From NCBI GenBank assembly GCA_025084515.1, contig JAJAGP010000017.1:361120-425119 (forward strand): a stretch of DNA of 64,000 nt, given 5' to 3'. Positions 45,183 through 57,300 of the stretch are shown here, one piece after another. A model generated the notes under the pieces. The model saw only the letters and a program-made list of their open reading frames with translations. It made no database searches and had not been told where the DNA came from. How positions within the stretch are numbered: position 1 is the first letter of the stretch; each line of letters opens with the position of its first letter. A program made the position numbers and the translations under genes. This stretch comes from Ancistrus triradiatus (lineage: Eukaryota; Chordata; Actinopteri; Siluriformes; Loricariidae).

Positions 45183-46440
45183 ATAAACATCCATTCCTGC
45201 ATTTCAGGCCTGCAACACATTCCAAAAAAAAGTTGGGAAAGAGGCAATTTAGAGCTAGTAATGAATAATAATAAAAAATAATAATAATAATGTGATTTTA
45301 AACATGTGATGTCAACAGGTGATTATAATCATGATTTGGTACAAAAGCAGTATTCAGGAAAGGATGAGCCTTTAATGTGTTTGATGAGCAAAGATGGCCA
45401 GATTATCCAGTTTGTCAACAAATGCATGAGTAAAGTAAAGTTGAAATCTTTAAAAACAATGTACCTCCAAGGAAGATTGAAAGTGATTTGCATATTTCTC
45501 ACTCTACAGTGCATAATATCATTACATTTTTCAGTTTGTAAAGGCCAAGGGCCCAAGCTTAAGATGATCTTTGATCCCTCAGATTGCACTGCATCAAGAA
45601 CCATCATTCAACAATAGCTGATATAACCACATGGGCAAGGGATTACTTTGGCAAACTTTTATCAAGCACTAGAATACAGAGTTACATTCACAAATGGCAC
45701 GTAAAACTTTATTGTTCAAAAAAGAAGCCTCATGTTAACCATGTCCAGAAGTGGTGTCGACTTCTCTGGGATCGGAGGCATCAAGGATGGACCATCACAC
45801 AGTGGAAACGTGTATTGTGGTCAGACCAATCAGTATTCCAGGTCTTTTTTGAAAGAAATGGTCGCCGTGTGCTCTGGACCAAAAACAAAAAGGACCATCC
45901 AGACTGTTATTGTTATTGTTGCAACAACTCCAAAAGCCAGGCTCTGTCATGGTAAGGGGTTGTCTCAGTGTATTTTTCAAAGATAATTTACACTTCTGTG
46001 ATGGCAACATTAATGTTGAAAAGTACATTGACATCTTAGAGCAACATAAGCCGCCTTCAAGGCGACAACATTTCCAGGGACGTCCATGCATTTTTCAACA
46101 AGACAATGCAAAACTACATGCTGCACACATTACAAAGGCATGACTGTGGAAGAAGAGGGTACGGGTACTGCAGTCCTGACATGTCCCCAAAGGCAATGTG
46201 TGGAGGATTTTGAAATGAAAAATGCAACGACAACGACCACGTAATGTTGCACATCATAAGACGTGTTTGCAGGAGGAATGGGAAAATATAACACCTGAAA
46301 TACTTCATCACTTGGTATCCTCTGTGCCAAAACATATTTTAAGTGTGGTGAAATGGAATAGCAATGTTGCAGAGTGGTAAATGCTCCCTTGTTTTTTTCA
46401 ATGTGTTGCAGGCCTGAAATTTTGTTAACATGGTGAAATA
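45183..46440 (+). pseudogene. Tc1-like transposase ('acaaccccaaatcag' family), broken
   Basis: Continuation of the element starting at 43522. The + strand gives IQSYIHKWHVK, then WDRRHQGWTITQWKRVLWSDQSVFQVFF (first Asp; usual DES is DQS). After a frame change it gives GRPCIFQQDNAKLHAAH (second Asp) near 46080-46135. The final Glu motif is frameshifted. It ends in text matching the inner edge of the right arm ('tgttgcaggcctgaaat', about 46405), but the terminal repeat itself is gone. Confidence 0.75.
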
Positions 46441-46999
46441 TATATGAAATATGTCAGGGTCCTTCAGTCTGCAGTGCAACAAAAGTCATAGTATAATGAA
46501 TGATTTGCAGTTTTGTACAGTATTATTTGGAAATAAACTGTACAATACTGCAAAACATTCATTAAATCCATAGTTATTTAATGAAGCTCTAGAAAATATT
46601 GATGTGAATTTGCCTGAATTCACCATAATTTATGCTGTGAATGTAGAAAGTCTAAAGCAAAAAGAGAGATCTAACAGTGCTTCTATGACTTATATTTTTA
46701 TTCTTTATATTAGTTTAGTTTCTTATAAAGTGAAAAAGATAAAAGCAAACAAGTTCAAAGACTGCCCTGTATGGGCTAAAACCGATTTTAAAGAAGCAGG
46801 TTTGATATTAGAAATGATATTGATCTGATTCAGTTCATCTCACTCAAAGCTTAAGTGGTTTTCAGCTTCAGTGCACAGTCATTCCATGGCTGCAAATCAT
46901 CTCAGGTTTTCATTTTACTTCTTTACTTAAAGAGTTAATCTATCTAAGGACACAGAATTAAGCTTAATTAACACAAATCTGTTGAATAGTTCAATATAA
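46441..46999. other. Intergenic, nothing recognised
   Basis: No supported gene or element edge. Confidence 0.5.
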
Positions 47000-47306
47000 G
47001 AAAAAGAACACTGTTTCTTACATTTGCTTTGACATTTATTTCATTGCAGACAGTATGAAATCAAGATATTTCATGTTTTGTCTGGTCAACTTCATTTCCT
47101 TTGTTAATAAACAGCCATTTCTGCATTCTAGACCTGCAATACATTCCAAAAAAGTTGGGAAGGTAAAGCATTACCACTTTGTAATGTTTCTATTCCATCT
47201 CACAGCACTTAAAAGACGTTTTGGCACAGATTATGTGTTTCAGATGTTATTTTTTCCCATTCTTCCTGCACACACGTACTGTGCAACATTGTCGCATTTT
47301 GTGTTT

Positions 47307-47696
47307 CTAAACTCCCCACACGTTCTCCATTAGGGACAGGTCAGAATTGCAGGCAGGCCTGTCCAGTACTCGTACCCTCTTCATCCCTGTGTGTGCAGCA
47401 TGTGATTTTGCATTGTCTTGTTGAAAAATGCATGGATGTCCCTGGAAAAGATGTTGTCTTGAAGGTAGCATATTGCTCTTAAATCTCAGTGTACTTTTCT
47501 GCATTAATGCTGCAATCACAGAAGTGTAAATAACCTTTCCAAGGGCACTGACCCAACCCCATACCATACAGAGCCTTGCTTTTGGACTTGTAACTGAACC
47601 AGTCTGAATGGCCCTTTTGTCTTTGGTCTGCAGCATACAGCATCCTATTCTTCTAAAAAAAAAAAAGATCTGGAATATTGATTCATCTGCCCACAA
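47307..47696 (-). pseudogene. Tc1-like transposase catalytic domain, 5' part lost
   Basis: About 130 open codons on the - strand cover all three catalytic positions (D in WADES, D in QQDNAKSHAAH, E in SLMENVW). The DNA-binding N-terminus is missing or unreadable, and the open frame starts just before the first Asp, so this is a fragment. Confidence 0.75.
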
Positions 47697-47864
47697 AACA
47701 TGTGTTAAGGTCTGTCCTAGAGGCCAGAGAAGTCGATGCTACTTCTGGATATGGTTAACATAAGGCTTCTTTATGCACATACATGTTTCAAGTGCCATTT
47801 GTGAATGTAATTGCATATTGTAGTGCTTATCAAAGGTTTTATCAACTATTGATAGACGGCAGTG

Positions 47865-48536
47865 TTTGTGCCAGTTCACAGCTTTTCTGAACTAGTTCAA
47901 GTTCAGTTCATACATGCTCAAAGTGAAACGTTTTCACGTTCAAAGTCACCAATTTAATTCTGAACTAGTTCAAAGTCAGTTCATTTTACTTTTTTCGTGA
48001 GGTATTCAAATAAATACTTTTTTTCACACACTACAAGCTTAGAAATCACTATACGTTTCTTTGAAAACTGCTCATTGTAGACATTTGCTCATGACACTGC
48101 AACTGTGTACGTGGCGTTGCTATGCCTACCCCGCTCTGCTGCAATTCATCACGGGTAACGTCGTGCGGAAGCCAGTATGTTATTAACTAGCCAGTATGTT
48201 AACTATTCTCAGCCGGACACTACGTTGCCCGCAATGCATTGCGCACACAATGTCAAAACCATTTCTGTCTGGTGATACATGATTTACGCGGCACCAGCGA
48301 GGAGAGGGAACTTTCTCTCGTTGTGTTTCAAAAGAGAAAACAGATGTCACTCAGTTTTCAATGGAAAACAAATTCCAACGTTCATTTACAGTGATGTCTG
48401 CCGTTCATGACACATAATGTGAACTAATTCATGTTCAAGTTCTTTATTAAAAAATATGTTGCGTTCAGTTCAACGTTCACGAAAAAATGAGCGTGTTCCA
48501 TGAATGCGTTCTTTTGAACTCGTTCACGCACAACAC
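47865..48536. mobile_element. Unclassified 672-bp insertion with 15-bp flanking repeat
   Basis: Inserted into the long-TIR Tc1. TGATAGACGGCAGTG occurs exactly at 47850-47864 and again at 48537-48551. The interior is full of 'gaactagttcaagttcag' / 'gttca' motifs in both orientations near both ends. The terminal bases form only a weak inverted repeat. No ORF of note. Confidence 0.6.
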
Positions 48537-48865
48537 TGATAGACGGCAGTGCCATCTGAGGAATCGCACCTGTTTGAAATTACCTGTTAACATCACCTGC
48601 TTGAACTCACATCATTATTTATTTTATTACCTCTTTACTAACCCTAAATTGTATCAGCCTCAACTGTTTTGGAATGTGTTGCAGTCTTGAAATGCAGGAA
48701 TGAATATATATTAACAAATGAAATGGCTAAACAAACATGAAATACATTGGGCTCATACTGTCTGCAATGAAATAAAGTAAAACTAAATGTAACTAAAAAC
48801 TGTGTTTTGTTTTTGGTTTTTTTTGCATTTTTCATACTGTCCCAACTTTTCCTGATTTGGGGTTG

Positions 48866-49174
48866 TACATTAAACATGTTTTTATTTCAGCCTGATTAGC
48901 TATAATTTGTCCATGTGGAGTGCTCCTTGTAGGTGAAACTTGTTGATACTTGTCTACATAAAAATTCAGATTTGTCAGTTGCTTTACAATTTTACAGTGT
49001 GCATCACTTTCTGATGTCCACTACAACTACAGTCTGAATAGTTTTACAAGTGATTTTACTTGTTGGTAAATTAGCTTAATATGACACAAAATTATGAGAG
49101 AAGTTTATTCCTAGAAAATAATTCAGCCCTTTATTTTCTATGTTTTGTAACCTCTCCTTGCCAACACAGCAAGT
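48866..49174. other. Intergenic, nothing recognised
   Basis: No supported gene or element edge. Confidence 0.5.
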
Positions 49175-49320
49175 TAAGTCAAGTCAGATTTATTTATATA
49201 ACTTTTTACAACGCTTTTTACAATGGAGCATTGTCTCAAAGCATCTTTACAATTTTAGATTATCCTCTATTATCTAGGGCCAATCCCAAACTGAGCAAGC
49301 CTAGGGTGACCGTGAGATGC
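49175..49320 (+). repeat. Dispersed repeat fragment with 'aagtcaagtcag' head
   Basis: 'Gttaagtcaagtcagattt' then 'ggagcattgtctcaaagc' and 'ccaatcccaaactgagcaag'. Same family as 44540-44800, opposite strand, truncated. Confidence 0.6.
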
Positions 49321-51439
49321 ACTGAGGTGATCTATGACACAGTGTTTTGCATTTCTGCTTAACAGACCATTATACTGAAGGCACAGTGGAATATGCAGGT
49401 ACTCAAATTTGAGACATGCAGCAACGCTTTTAGAGAGCGGTTGTTTTCTTCATGATGAGCTTCTATTAAAAATACTTCATTTGTAGCTTCCTTAGCAAAA
49501 TTATTTGCATATTTTCCTTATTTGTCAGGAAATTACTGCAAGTCTTTTGCTACACCCCTTGTATGAGAAAAAGCTAGTTAATAATCTTGATCATTAAGGC
49601 CAATAGCTGACTTCCAAGCTGACTGTATATGGTTCCAGAGTATTTTATGACTCATGTTTTATTTACTAAGATATTTTTTTCATGTGTTAACCCTGCTTTT
49701 ATCTAGTCAGTATTGCGGAACCTCCAGTACCTATCTCTGGAGAACATGGGATGTCAAGCTAAGCATCCCCTGACCATGATTCCTGTCCATCACAGTGCTA
49801 AGGTAGTGTTTAGTATAATATTTATAAATATTCTGCTTTTTTTATTTCAAATACTTTCTCCAATATACCACCTCTGTGTTTGTGTGATATGATTAGGTGG
49901 GTTGAGGGGTTTTCGCAGGATGGCTGGCTGGTAGGAAGTCCTCTTCCTGAAGAGTAACATCTGCATCATTATTGATTCACCTCCTCACCTGATGTGTGCC
50001 TCAGCCTTTTAAAGGCATTATGGTACAACACACAGCAGCTACCACATCTACAGGAACCAAACATTTAGCATGTGTGTTTGACTCTTTTAGTTGATTGTTT
50101 ATGTTTGTTTGGTAATGCATGCTCTGCTGTCGATCATCTATTATAGATGAGCCACCCATATTCTCATTTATCTTGCCTGACCATTGCATTGGAGTCAGTA
50201 AGCTTGTTTTTGGATGTGCTTGGACACAATCTAGCTCATGTTCAAAAATAGTTCTCAGATATTGTCAAGTACAAATACAGCTAATGCATTCTGTGCTCCT
50301 GAATATCTTAATACATTATGTTTTATTGTTTAGCTTGAGTCAGATTTCATTATACTTCTGTTGGGTATTGCAAAGATATCTAAGTGGATGTGGTAGGACT
50401 TAATGTGCAATATGTCTTACTTTATGCTTAATTAGGTCTACATTTCACTTCCCAGACCTAGACAGACCCCATGGCAGGAAGTTCAGGAGCAATATGATGC
50501 CGTTTTCATTGCACTCCATAACAAGAGCTGTAAGGACATCTTTTAAACGGGCAATCCTGCACTCCTCCTCCCCAGTCATATCCCATTTATAAAACATGGC
50601 CCGTCTTTTAACCTTGTCAGGAGCAAATGCTCTGTCGTCTCTTTGGAAGCAGTTCATTTCATAATTAATGCTGCTGCTCTGACATCCTGGAGGGCAGCCT
50701 TTCATGAGGTGGTGGATTGGTGAAGAATTGGTGGCTCTTATTAACATGGGAAAGACTATACAATGTAAAAGACACAAGAGTTGTACATTAACTAAGTGAT
50801 TACCTACTTTAAGTGTTACCTCTGAAATTATATGCAGAAGGAATCTGAGTTAGGAATCTAAGCAGAATAGAAAAATATTGTAGATAATCCCTAGTATCCA
50901 AAACGGTAAAGGCACACATACATCCGAACTTCTACATGAACTGTTGCAAGTTAAATGCTTTTCAAGCTCTTGAAAAACAACACAAAAGCCTCTGCGATAT
51001 TGAGATGCTTTATTTGCTACCTCCTTAGGCTTTTCCTTTGTTGACTGCATCATGCTTGAGGGCAGAATACTGTAAATACTCTCCTAAAAAGCTTTGATAT
51101 AGTACATACAAGCCAATCCTTAGTAAGCACAACAAACAAGTGGTTCAGTGTGGAGTTTTACTGACAGGCTAATCCCAAATGTATATAGATATACATCCAA
51201 AATCTGTATTTAGAGTACAGACATATGTCTTGATATAGGCACTGTACTGACAGTGATGTGCAGGTTTCACTGATGGTGAACAATTTTTCTCAAAAAACAG
51301 AAGTCTCCATTATATGCAGTTCACAGTTTTAAGCACTCCAGGCTTCTGTCTTCATAGACAAGCAGTGGCAGTATAATGTATACTGGACACCTCAGTGACT
51401 CGATAAGACAATGTTTGTCGCATCTTTGGAATTACCTGA

Positions 51440-51442
<3 letters not shown>
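49321..51442. other. Intergenic; one unrecognised open frame at 50445-50777 (-)
   Basis: A 110-codon frame on the - strand (50777-50445) has mixed, non-repetitive composition (for example REDDs-like 'NCFQRDDRAFAPDKVKRR'). It has no domain I know and no splice or promoter context. The rest of the stretch shows nothing recognisable. Confidence 0.35.

Positions 51443-51504
<62 letters not shown>
51443..51504. repeat. (TA)n microsatellite
   Basis: About 31 uninterrupted TA dinucleotides, continuing into alternating 'catacacgtgtatata'. Likely length-polymorphic. Confidence 0.95.
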
Positions 51505-51508
<4 letters not shown>

Positions 51509-51903
51509 CACGTGTATATATCACTTGAAAAGATTGTGTAAGGATTGTGTATCTATCAAAGAATAATGAAAGAAACTCCACTTTCATGTAGAGCGTAACA
51601 TGGATGAGCTTGTTCAAAGAAGGGACATTCCACTTTGACAATATTTGGGACTTAAGTTGAACAAACACTGAGAATCACGACATGTTAACAATGTTACATG
51701 ATGTCTCTGCTGAGGGACTAGAATCTGTACTTCAAAGGTGGGAGGGTGGGGGGCTGGTTGTGGAATGAGGATAATGAATCAGTAATTAAGGGTCAGTACA
51801 ATGACGATGCTGCAAAAATGCTGCAAGCAGTGCATCTGCTACTTACAGAACTCTGAGACTTGAAGGAATGGGATATTCCCTGGCAAGGTGAACACAATCA
51901 GAC
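51505..51903. other. Intergenic, nothing recognised
   Basis: No supported gene or element edge. Confidence 0.5.
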
Positions 51904-52120
51904 TGACAATCAAGTCAAGTCAGATCTATTTATATTGTGCTTTTTACAATGGAGCATTGTCTCAAAGCAACTTTACAAGTTTAGATTATCTCCTAATAAC
52001 TACGTCCAATCCCAAATTGAGCAAGCCTAGGGCGACAGTGGAAAGGAAAAACTCCCTGACAAGGAACAGTCAGGAAAGGCATCCAGAGGCTAGGAAGGAA
52101 CCCGGATTCAAGGAATGCCC
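51904..52120 (+). repeat. Dispersed repeat ('gcattgtctcaaagcaactt' family)
   Basis: Starts 'caatcaagtcaagtcag', then 'acaatggagcattgtctc' and 'aactacgtccaatccc'. Same family as 44540-44800, opposite strand. Confidence 0.65.
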
Positions 52121-52187
52121 TCTGGCCGTCCTGTGCTACACAACCATGAAGGGGCATAAAAAAAATAATAAAAAAAAATCATATATA

Positions 52188-52400
52188 CAGTGGTGCTTGA
52201 AAGTGCCTAAAATATGACCTAAAACATCATCAGATTTCCACACAGGTCCTAAAAGTAGATAAAGAGAACCCAGTTACACGAATGAGACAAAAATATTATC
52301 CTTGGTCATTTATTTATTGAAGAAACGATCCAATATTACATATTAGTGAGTGGCAAAAGTATGTGAACCTCTAGGATTAGCAGTTAATTTGAAGGTGAAA
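52188..52400. mobile_element. Solo end of Tc1 ('cagtggtgcttgaaag' family)
   Basis: Begins CAGTGGTGCTTGAAAGTG after TA (52186-52187) and matches 17614-17745 and 19331-19390 ('ttggtcatttatttattga'). It stops near 52400 with no transposase. Confidence 0.75.
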
Positions 52401-54509
52401 TTTTAATTTAGAAACACTCAAATGAGATCCACAACGAAATGAATTGTTAAGTCCTATTACCAGACTGAGTAGTTAAATATTACGATCCTGAGCTTTACAT
52501 GTTAACAAAAACAGTCATTATGCAATTCATGTATAAGCCAGTGCGTAACTGGAACTTAGCTGAATGAATATGAACTATACTGTACATACTGCAGCACTTT
52601 TTCCAAAGTAACATTTAAATGCCACTGATTTAATTGCCATTGCCATTAATTGCCACTGATGCAAATTTAAATTCCAGTGCCTGTCCTGTTGATGTTGTCC
52701 TGCTGCAGCTACAGTATACTTTATATGGCCCGGTTTATGGTTGCACAAGGGACCGGGGCTTAATTGCTTCTAGGCTGCTTAGTCATTCACCTATTTACTG
52801 TATGTACAGCAATCTACTGATGATAAATGTTTACAGTATGAGGCAGGGTTGTGCACTAATTGTCAGTGTAAAATACTTTGATTTAATGTGGTTAATGACA
52901 GTGCCATTAAACTCTTCCTCCAGAGCATTAAAATTTAAATATGTTTAATAAACATATTTCAAGCCTGCGAGAGAAGAAAAAAGGTGGAACTGGCCACAGT
53001 TGTAAATTTTCTCAGCAAGTATGAAGACACTTCTAGAGAAACATCAACAGTCTAATGAAACAGTGCTGGTGTTCTTCTGTTACGGAGCAATCTTTGAGCA
53101 TATTCACTAATGACCAAGAGCTGCTAGTTGCATTCAGACCTACAGGGGGAAAGGCCAGGACACTGATACTGCTCTGTGATGCACAGCAGACACTGTGGTA
53201 TGACCTGAATGGAAAATTATAATATCTGAAGTATATCTGTAAAAGGTTTGCTTTTGACCTCATTTTGTGCAATGATACTGGAGAATGGAGAAATCACATA
53301 AATAATCTGCTGCTTTTCTGCTGTTGTTGTTTAGTCAAGCAGGTGATTGGGGTAACAGATGGAGGGACACTTCTGGGACAGTCATCAGGTGCTTTACCAT
53401 ATTGCTCATGTTTATTGAGACATTTTTAGTTAACAGTCAGATGAAATATGGGTGAATGTGATAGAGGAAGGATGAGTATTATTATAATACTATAGAGGTT
53501 AAGGTGAACAGCATGGAATCCGTAAAGAAGACTAAATGTAACCTACTATATATTTGAAGTGTGTGAAGTCCTCAACTGAGAATGTGCCCAGCCAATGTTG
53601 TTTATAATCCCATTCAAATACATGCAAATGAATTATGTACAAGAAATATTTTCCCACAATGTGCCAAACGCATTGTTAAACAGGTCTTATAATGACTTTA
53701 ACAGCTGATGACATATGGTAAGTTCACTATGTTTGATTATGTATGCAACCAGTCCAGATGATGCATACAGCTGATTCATTTGCCTTTACTTCTTTCGAGT
53801 TCATGCCTTCAGGCATTCTTATGCAAGATGCAAGGTCTACTTTTCATGAGGGCATTTATTACAAGTTTGTCTAATGTATAATTTTATTTTCTCATGTCCC
53901 TCAAAATCAGAAACTTGTCATGCAACATTTGTGAATATCCGAAATAGAGCACGATTACATTCCAGCAATGAAATTGAGAAAAATACAGTGCTACAGATGG
54001 GTCATCTTAAGACACACGTAGTAGTGACCTATTTGTGACAGACCTATCCTTAGCTATCCCAGAAAATAATCTTTAATCTTTTATGTAATCTAGGAAACAC
54101 AGAAGATGCTAGACTTAAGTAAAGGAGGAGCAAGGTCAGCTTCTCATATTTTTCACCTCGCTTAAAAAATAAAATCAATCCACTCTTTCTCTATATTCCT
54201 AGACGTCACTGGCATCTTATTTCCAATATTAAAATGCATTCTGAGTGATTTCATAACTATGTTATTTTAAACTCAGCAGTCGTAGTAACAGGCAAGTCAC
54301 ACCGTGGGCGTCAACCATAATGCAGTCCAGGACCATTCACCTCTTAAGTACACATATCTACATCATATGGTGTAGAGGTTTACCGTCATAAGGTAAACCT
54401 CTTGGTTCTAAAACAAACATAATACAGAACAAAATTGATAATTTGAGGAACCCATCACCTTATATTTAAATCCACACACAGCCATAAAATCCATTATTTT
54501 ATAAATTTC
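52401..54509. other. Intergenic, nothing recognised
   Basis: Unique-looking AT-rich DNA without a supported exon or element. Confidence 0.5.
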
Positions 54510-54850
54510 CATTATTGTGCGGGGCATTGTCATGAAACAGGAACGAGCCTTTGCCAAACTTTTGCTTTAAACTTAAAGGCATCCATGATGTAGAACTAAG
54601 TTGTACAATGCAAACAATGAAAAACAGTCCCAAACCAGCTGTGCTCCATAGTTCAATGGTCCAGTTGACTCTTAGAATAGTGACCTTAGGCATATCTAAG
54701 CCTGTTTGGACATGGAAACTCAATCCATCTTCAGACAAACCATGCTTTTGCTGATGTTTCCAGGTGCAGTTTGGAACTCAGTAGGGAATGTTGCAGCCAA
54801 ACAGTGTAGCTGAAACTGTGTTTACAAGTGGCTCTTACCAGATTATAGCT
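54510..54850 (-). pseudogene. Decayed Tc1-like transposase fragment
   Basis: On the - strand, 'fLFHDNAP'-type text (complement of about 54500-54545, the second Asp block) and 'agaaagcaaaagtttggcaa' match a common fish Tc1. It is heavily mutated, and no terminal repeats were found. Confidence 0.5.
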
Positions 54851-55286
54851 ATTTAATCTTATACAGAAATGGAACTTTCTAGTTTGCTCAGATAACTGAT
54901 GATCCAGCACTGTGACATGTACTGTACACTGTTTTTGATATGTTTTATATGTTAATATTGTCTTAATATTTCCATTAATAGAAGCCTTGTTTCTTGGAGT
55001 TCATTTCTTGGAGTTCATATTTACTTCTCTATGCAGATGGTGGGAAACTCACTGTGCATCATGGATGCTTCTATAAATACACAAAAGGCACCTTGTTAAT
55101 GTCATATAATCCCTGCATGCATCCATCAGTGAAGAACCAAGCCTAGTGTCTGTACTGTGAAATCAGATGGCATTAATCACATATGCTGATGGTTACAGTT
55201 GTGAGAAGTTTGGGTTTGGGGAATTTACCAAGCGCTTCTGTCATTTTTTGTGGGGGTACAATACATTATGTTAAAGGTTCATACTA
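54851..55286. other. Intergenic, ends at the LINE target site
   Basis: Nothing recognised. The last 12 bases (55275-55286) are the left target duplication of the Rex3-like LINE. Confidence 0.5.
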
Positions 55287-56050
55287 TCCTTTCCGGTAGA
55301 CGGCCATGAAATCAGACTTGAAGTTGCTGATTTGCATACCAACTGCTTCGCACTCTGCTGCAAGCTGCTCAAATGCACGCTCAAGCCTTTATACGAAGCC
55401 AGAAGACAACGTCATCTGCAAATAGCAGAAATTACGTCTCTCGGAAAAGATGGCATGCTCACTTCAGGTAGGGGGAGTGAACCTACCCCAAGTGGAGGAG
55501 TTCAAGTATCTTGGGGTCTTGATCATGAGTGATGGGAAGAGGGATCATGAGTTTGACTGTAGGTTGGGTGCAGCGTCGGCAGTAATGCAGTCACTATAAT
55601 AGGCCTTAGTGGTGAAGAGGGAGCTGAGCCAATTTACCAGTCGATCTACATCCCCACCCTCACCTATAGACATGAGTTCTGGGTACTGACTGAAAGAATG
55701 AGATTGTGGATACAAGTAGTCAAAATTAACTTTCTTTGGAGGAGGAGCTTCGAGTAGAACCTCTGCTCCTTTGCATTGAAAGGATCCAGTTAAGGTGGTT
55801 CAGGCATCTGATAAGGATCTACAAAGATCTACACTAGAGGTTTACCAGGCACGGCCAACTGGGAAGAGGCCCCGGGGAAGTCCCGGGGAAGGAGGGATTA
55901 TATCTCCCAGCTGGCCTGGGAGCAGCTGGGGATCCCCCAGGAGGAGTTGGTAGAAGTTGCAGGGAACAGAGATGCCTGGGCTTCTTTGCTTGCCCTGCTG
56001 CTGCCACGACCCTGAAATGGATAAGTGGGACAGAAGATGATGATGAGATG
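55287..56050 (+). mobile_element. 5'-inverted, truncated Rex3/RTE-like LINE
   Basis: Target duplication AGGTTCATACTA at 55275-55286 and 56051-56062. The right part (about 55437-56050, + strand) encodes the post-RT region of RTE-clade LINEs: LQVGGVNLPQVEEFKYLGVL, then GAASAVMQSL. The text near 55850 to 56000 corresponds to GKRPRG...DYISQLAWEQLGIPQEELVE, with frame lesions. It ends in a short (ATG)n-type tail. The left part (55287 to about 55435) is the preceding RT segment in reverse, FLLFADDVV, then ERAFEQLAAECEAVGMQIS on the - strand. The order and orientation match twin priming. Confidence 0.88.
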
Positions 56051-57009
56051 AGGTTCATACTAAATTAAAGTGGGCCAAAAAGTTTCCCTTAATCCTAATT
56101 TGGGTATGTAGATATGTAATATAATGTAATTAGATCAAATCCAGGGTGAGAGATATTAAATGATGGATCATTTTGGATTAGATTATAATATCATTAAAGT
56201 GTTAGTGTGAATGAGTGAGACCAGAAAATTGTTTGTTTTTGTTATATAACAACCTTCTAAAACCATCTTCTTATGTTACGAATGACATGTCAGTCTTCTG
56301 TAGGACATAATAAGATTGACAATAGGAATAAAATAATATAAATATTCAGAATGCTTGTTATATTACAACCTTCTCATACCTTCTTCTTTTTATACCAAAG
56401 ACATGGCAATCGTATGTAGTAAATAATATAATCAGATTAGATTAGATTCATACAATTCATGTTCAGTAGCACAGTTCTGTCACTATATGACAGAAGAAAT
56501 ACCAGAAGTAGTGGTTGGGTTGAAGGTAATTTGTCATTCATGCTGTTTTGAATATCTGACAATTCAGCAGGAACACATTTTCAGAGGTGCACTGAGGGAT
56601 GTCCTTGGACTTTCCTATTAATCTTTATCAAGCACTGACAAGTCACACCGGCCTCTAGGTATGTGTGAATGTCTATGTATGTGTGTCTCTCTGTTTGCAT
56701 GAATAGGAAGACAGCTCTCTTTTTGCTTGCTTTGGTCATTGTTTTGGTTCTGCAGACATATAATTTTAGCCTTTGGAAATGATCCCATGTGATTTTACAG
56801 ACAATAGAACATATTTTTGAGCACTTTCAGTTGCTGTTAATAATAACACTGGGCAACAAAATGTGCACTTTTTTGCCCCACAAACTAAAATAGGTGGCTC
56901 CTATGTGTTCTTTTTATGATGAAGTCAAACCCCTATTTTTAGAATTTCTCTCAGGCAGGGTTTTAAGTGACATAGCAATCAAATTTTAGAATAAGTGCAT
57001 GTTGCATAT
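56051..57009. other. Intergenic, nothing recognised
   Basis: Starts with the right LINE target duplication. No supported gene or element. Confidence 0.5.
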
Positions 57010-57300
57010 TCATAAATATGTCTGTTATTACACTCCATTCCAAAAATAATTGGGAGGGTAAAGCATTTACCACTTACCAGTTGCCATTTGTTCTCACAAT
57101 ACTTAAAAGACATTTAAAAGACCCGTACCCTCTTCTTCTGCAGCCATGCCTTTGTCATGTGTGCCGCATGTGGTTTTATATTGTCTTGTTGAAAAATGGA
57201 TGGATATCCCTGGAACAGAAGGCAACATATGTTGCTCTAAAATCTCAGTGTACCTTTCTACATTAATGCTGCCATCACAGAAAAGTAAATGACCATTGAT
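57010..57300 (-). mobile_element. Fragment of long-TIR Tc1 family
   Basis: 'Cattccaaaaataattggga' and 'ttgtcttgttgaaaaatgga' correspond to 47145-47165 and 47415-47440, with much decay. No ends. Confidence 0.6.

Larger units (their letters stand above)
47000..48865 (-). mobile_element. Long-TIR Tc1 ('acaaccccaaatcag' family), carrying an insertion
   Basis: The left arm (about 47030-47170) and right arm (48665-48865, ending TGATTTGGGGTTG, then TA) are inverted copies. On the - strand, 47696-47307, the catalytic region reads WADESIFQIFF (first Asp), GHPCIFQQDNAKSHAAH (second Asp) and SDLSLMENVW (Glu). A 672-bp foreign segment (47865-48536) interrupts the distal part. Confidence 0.8.
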
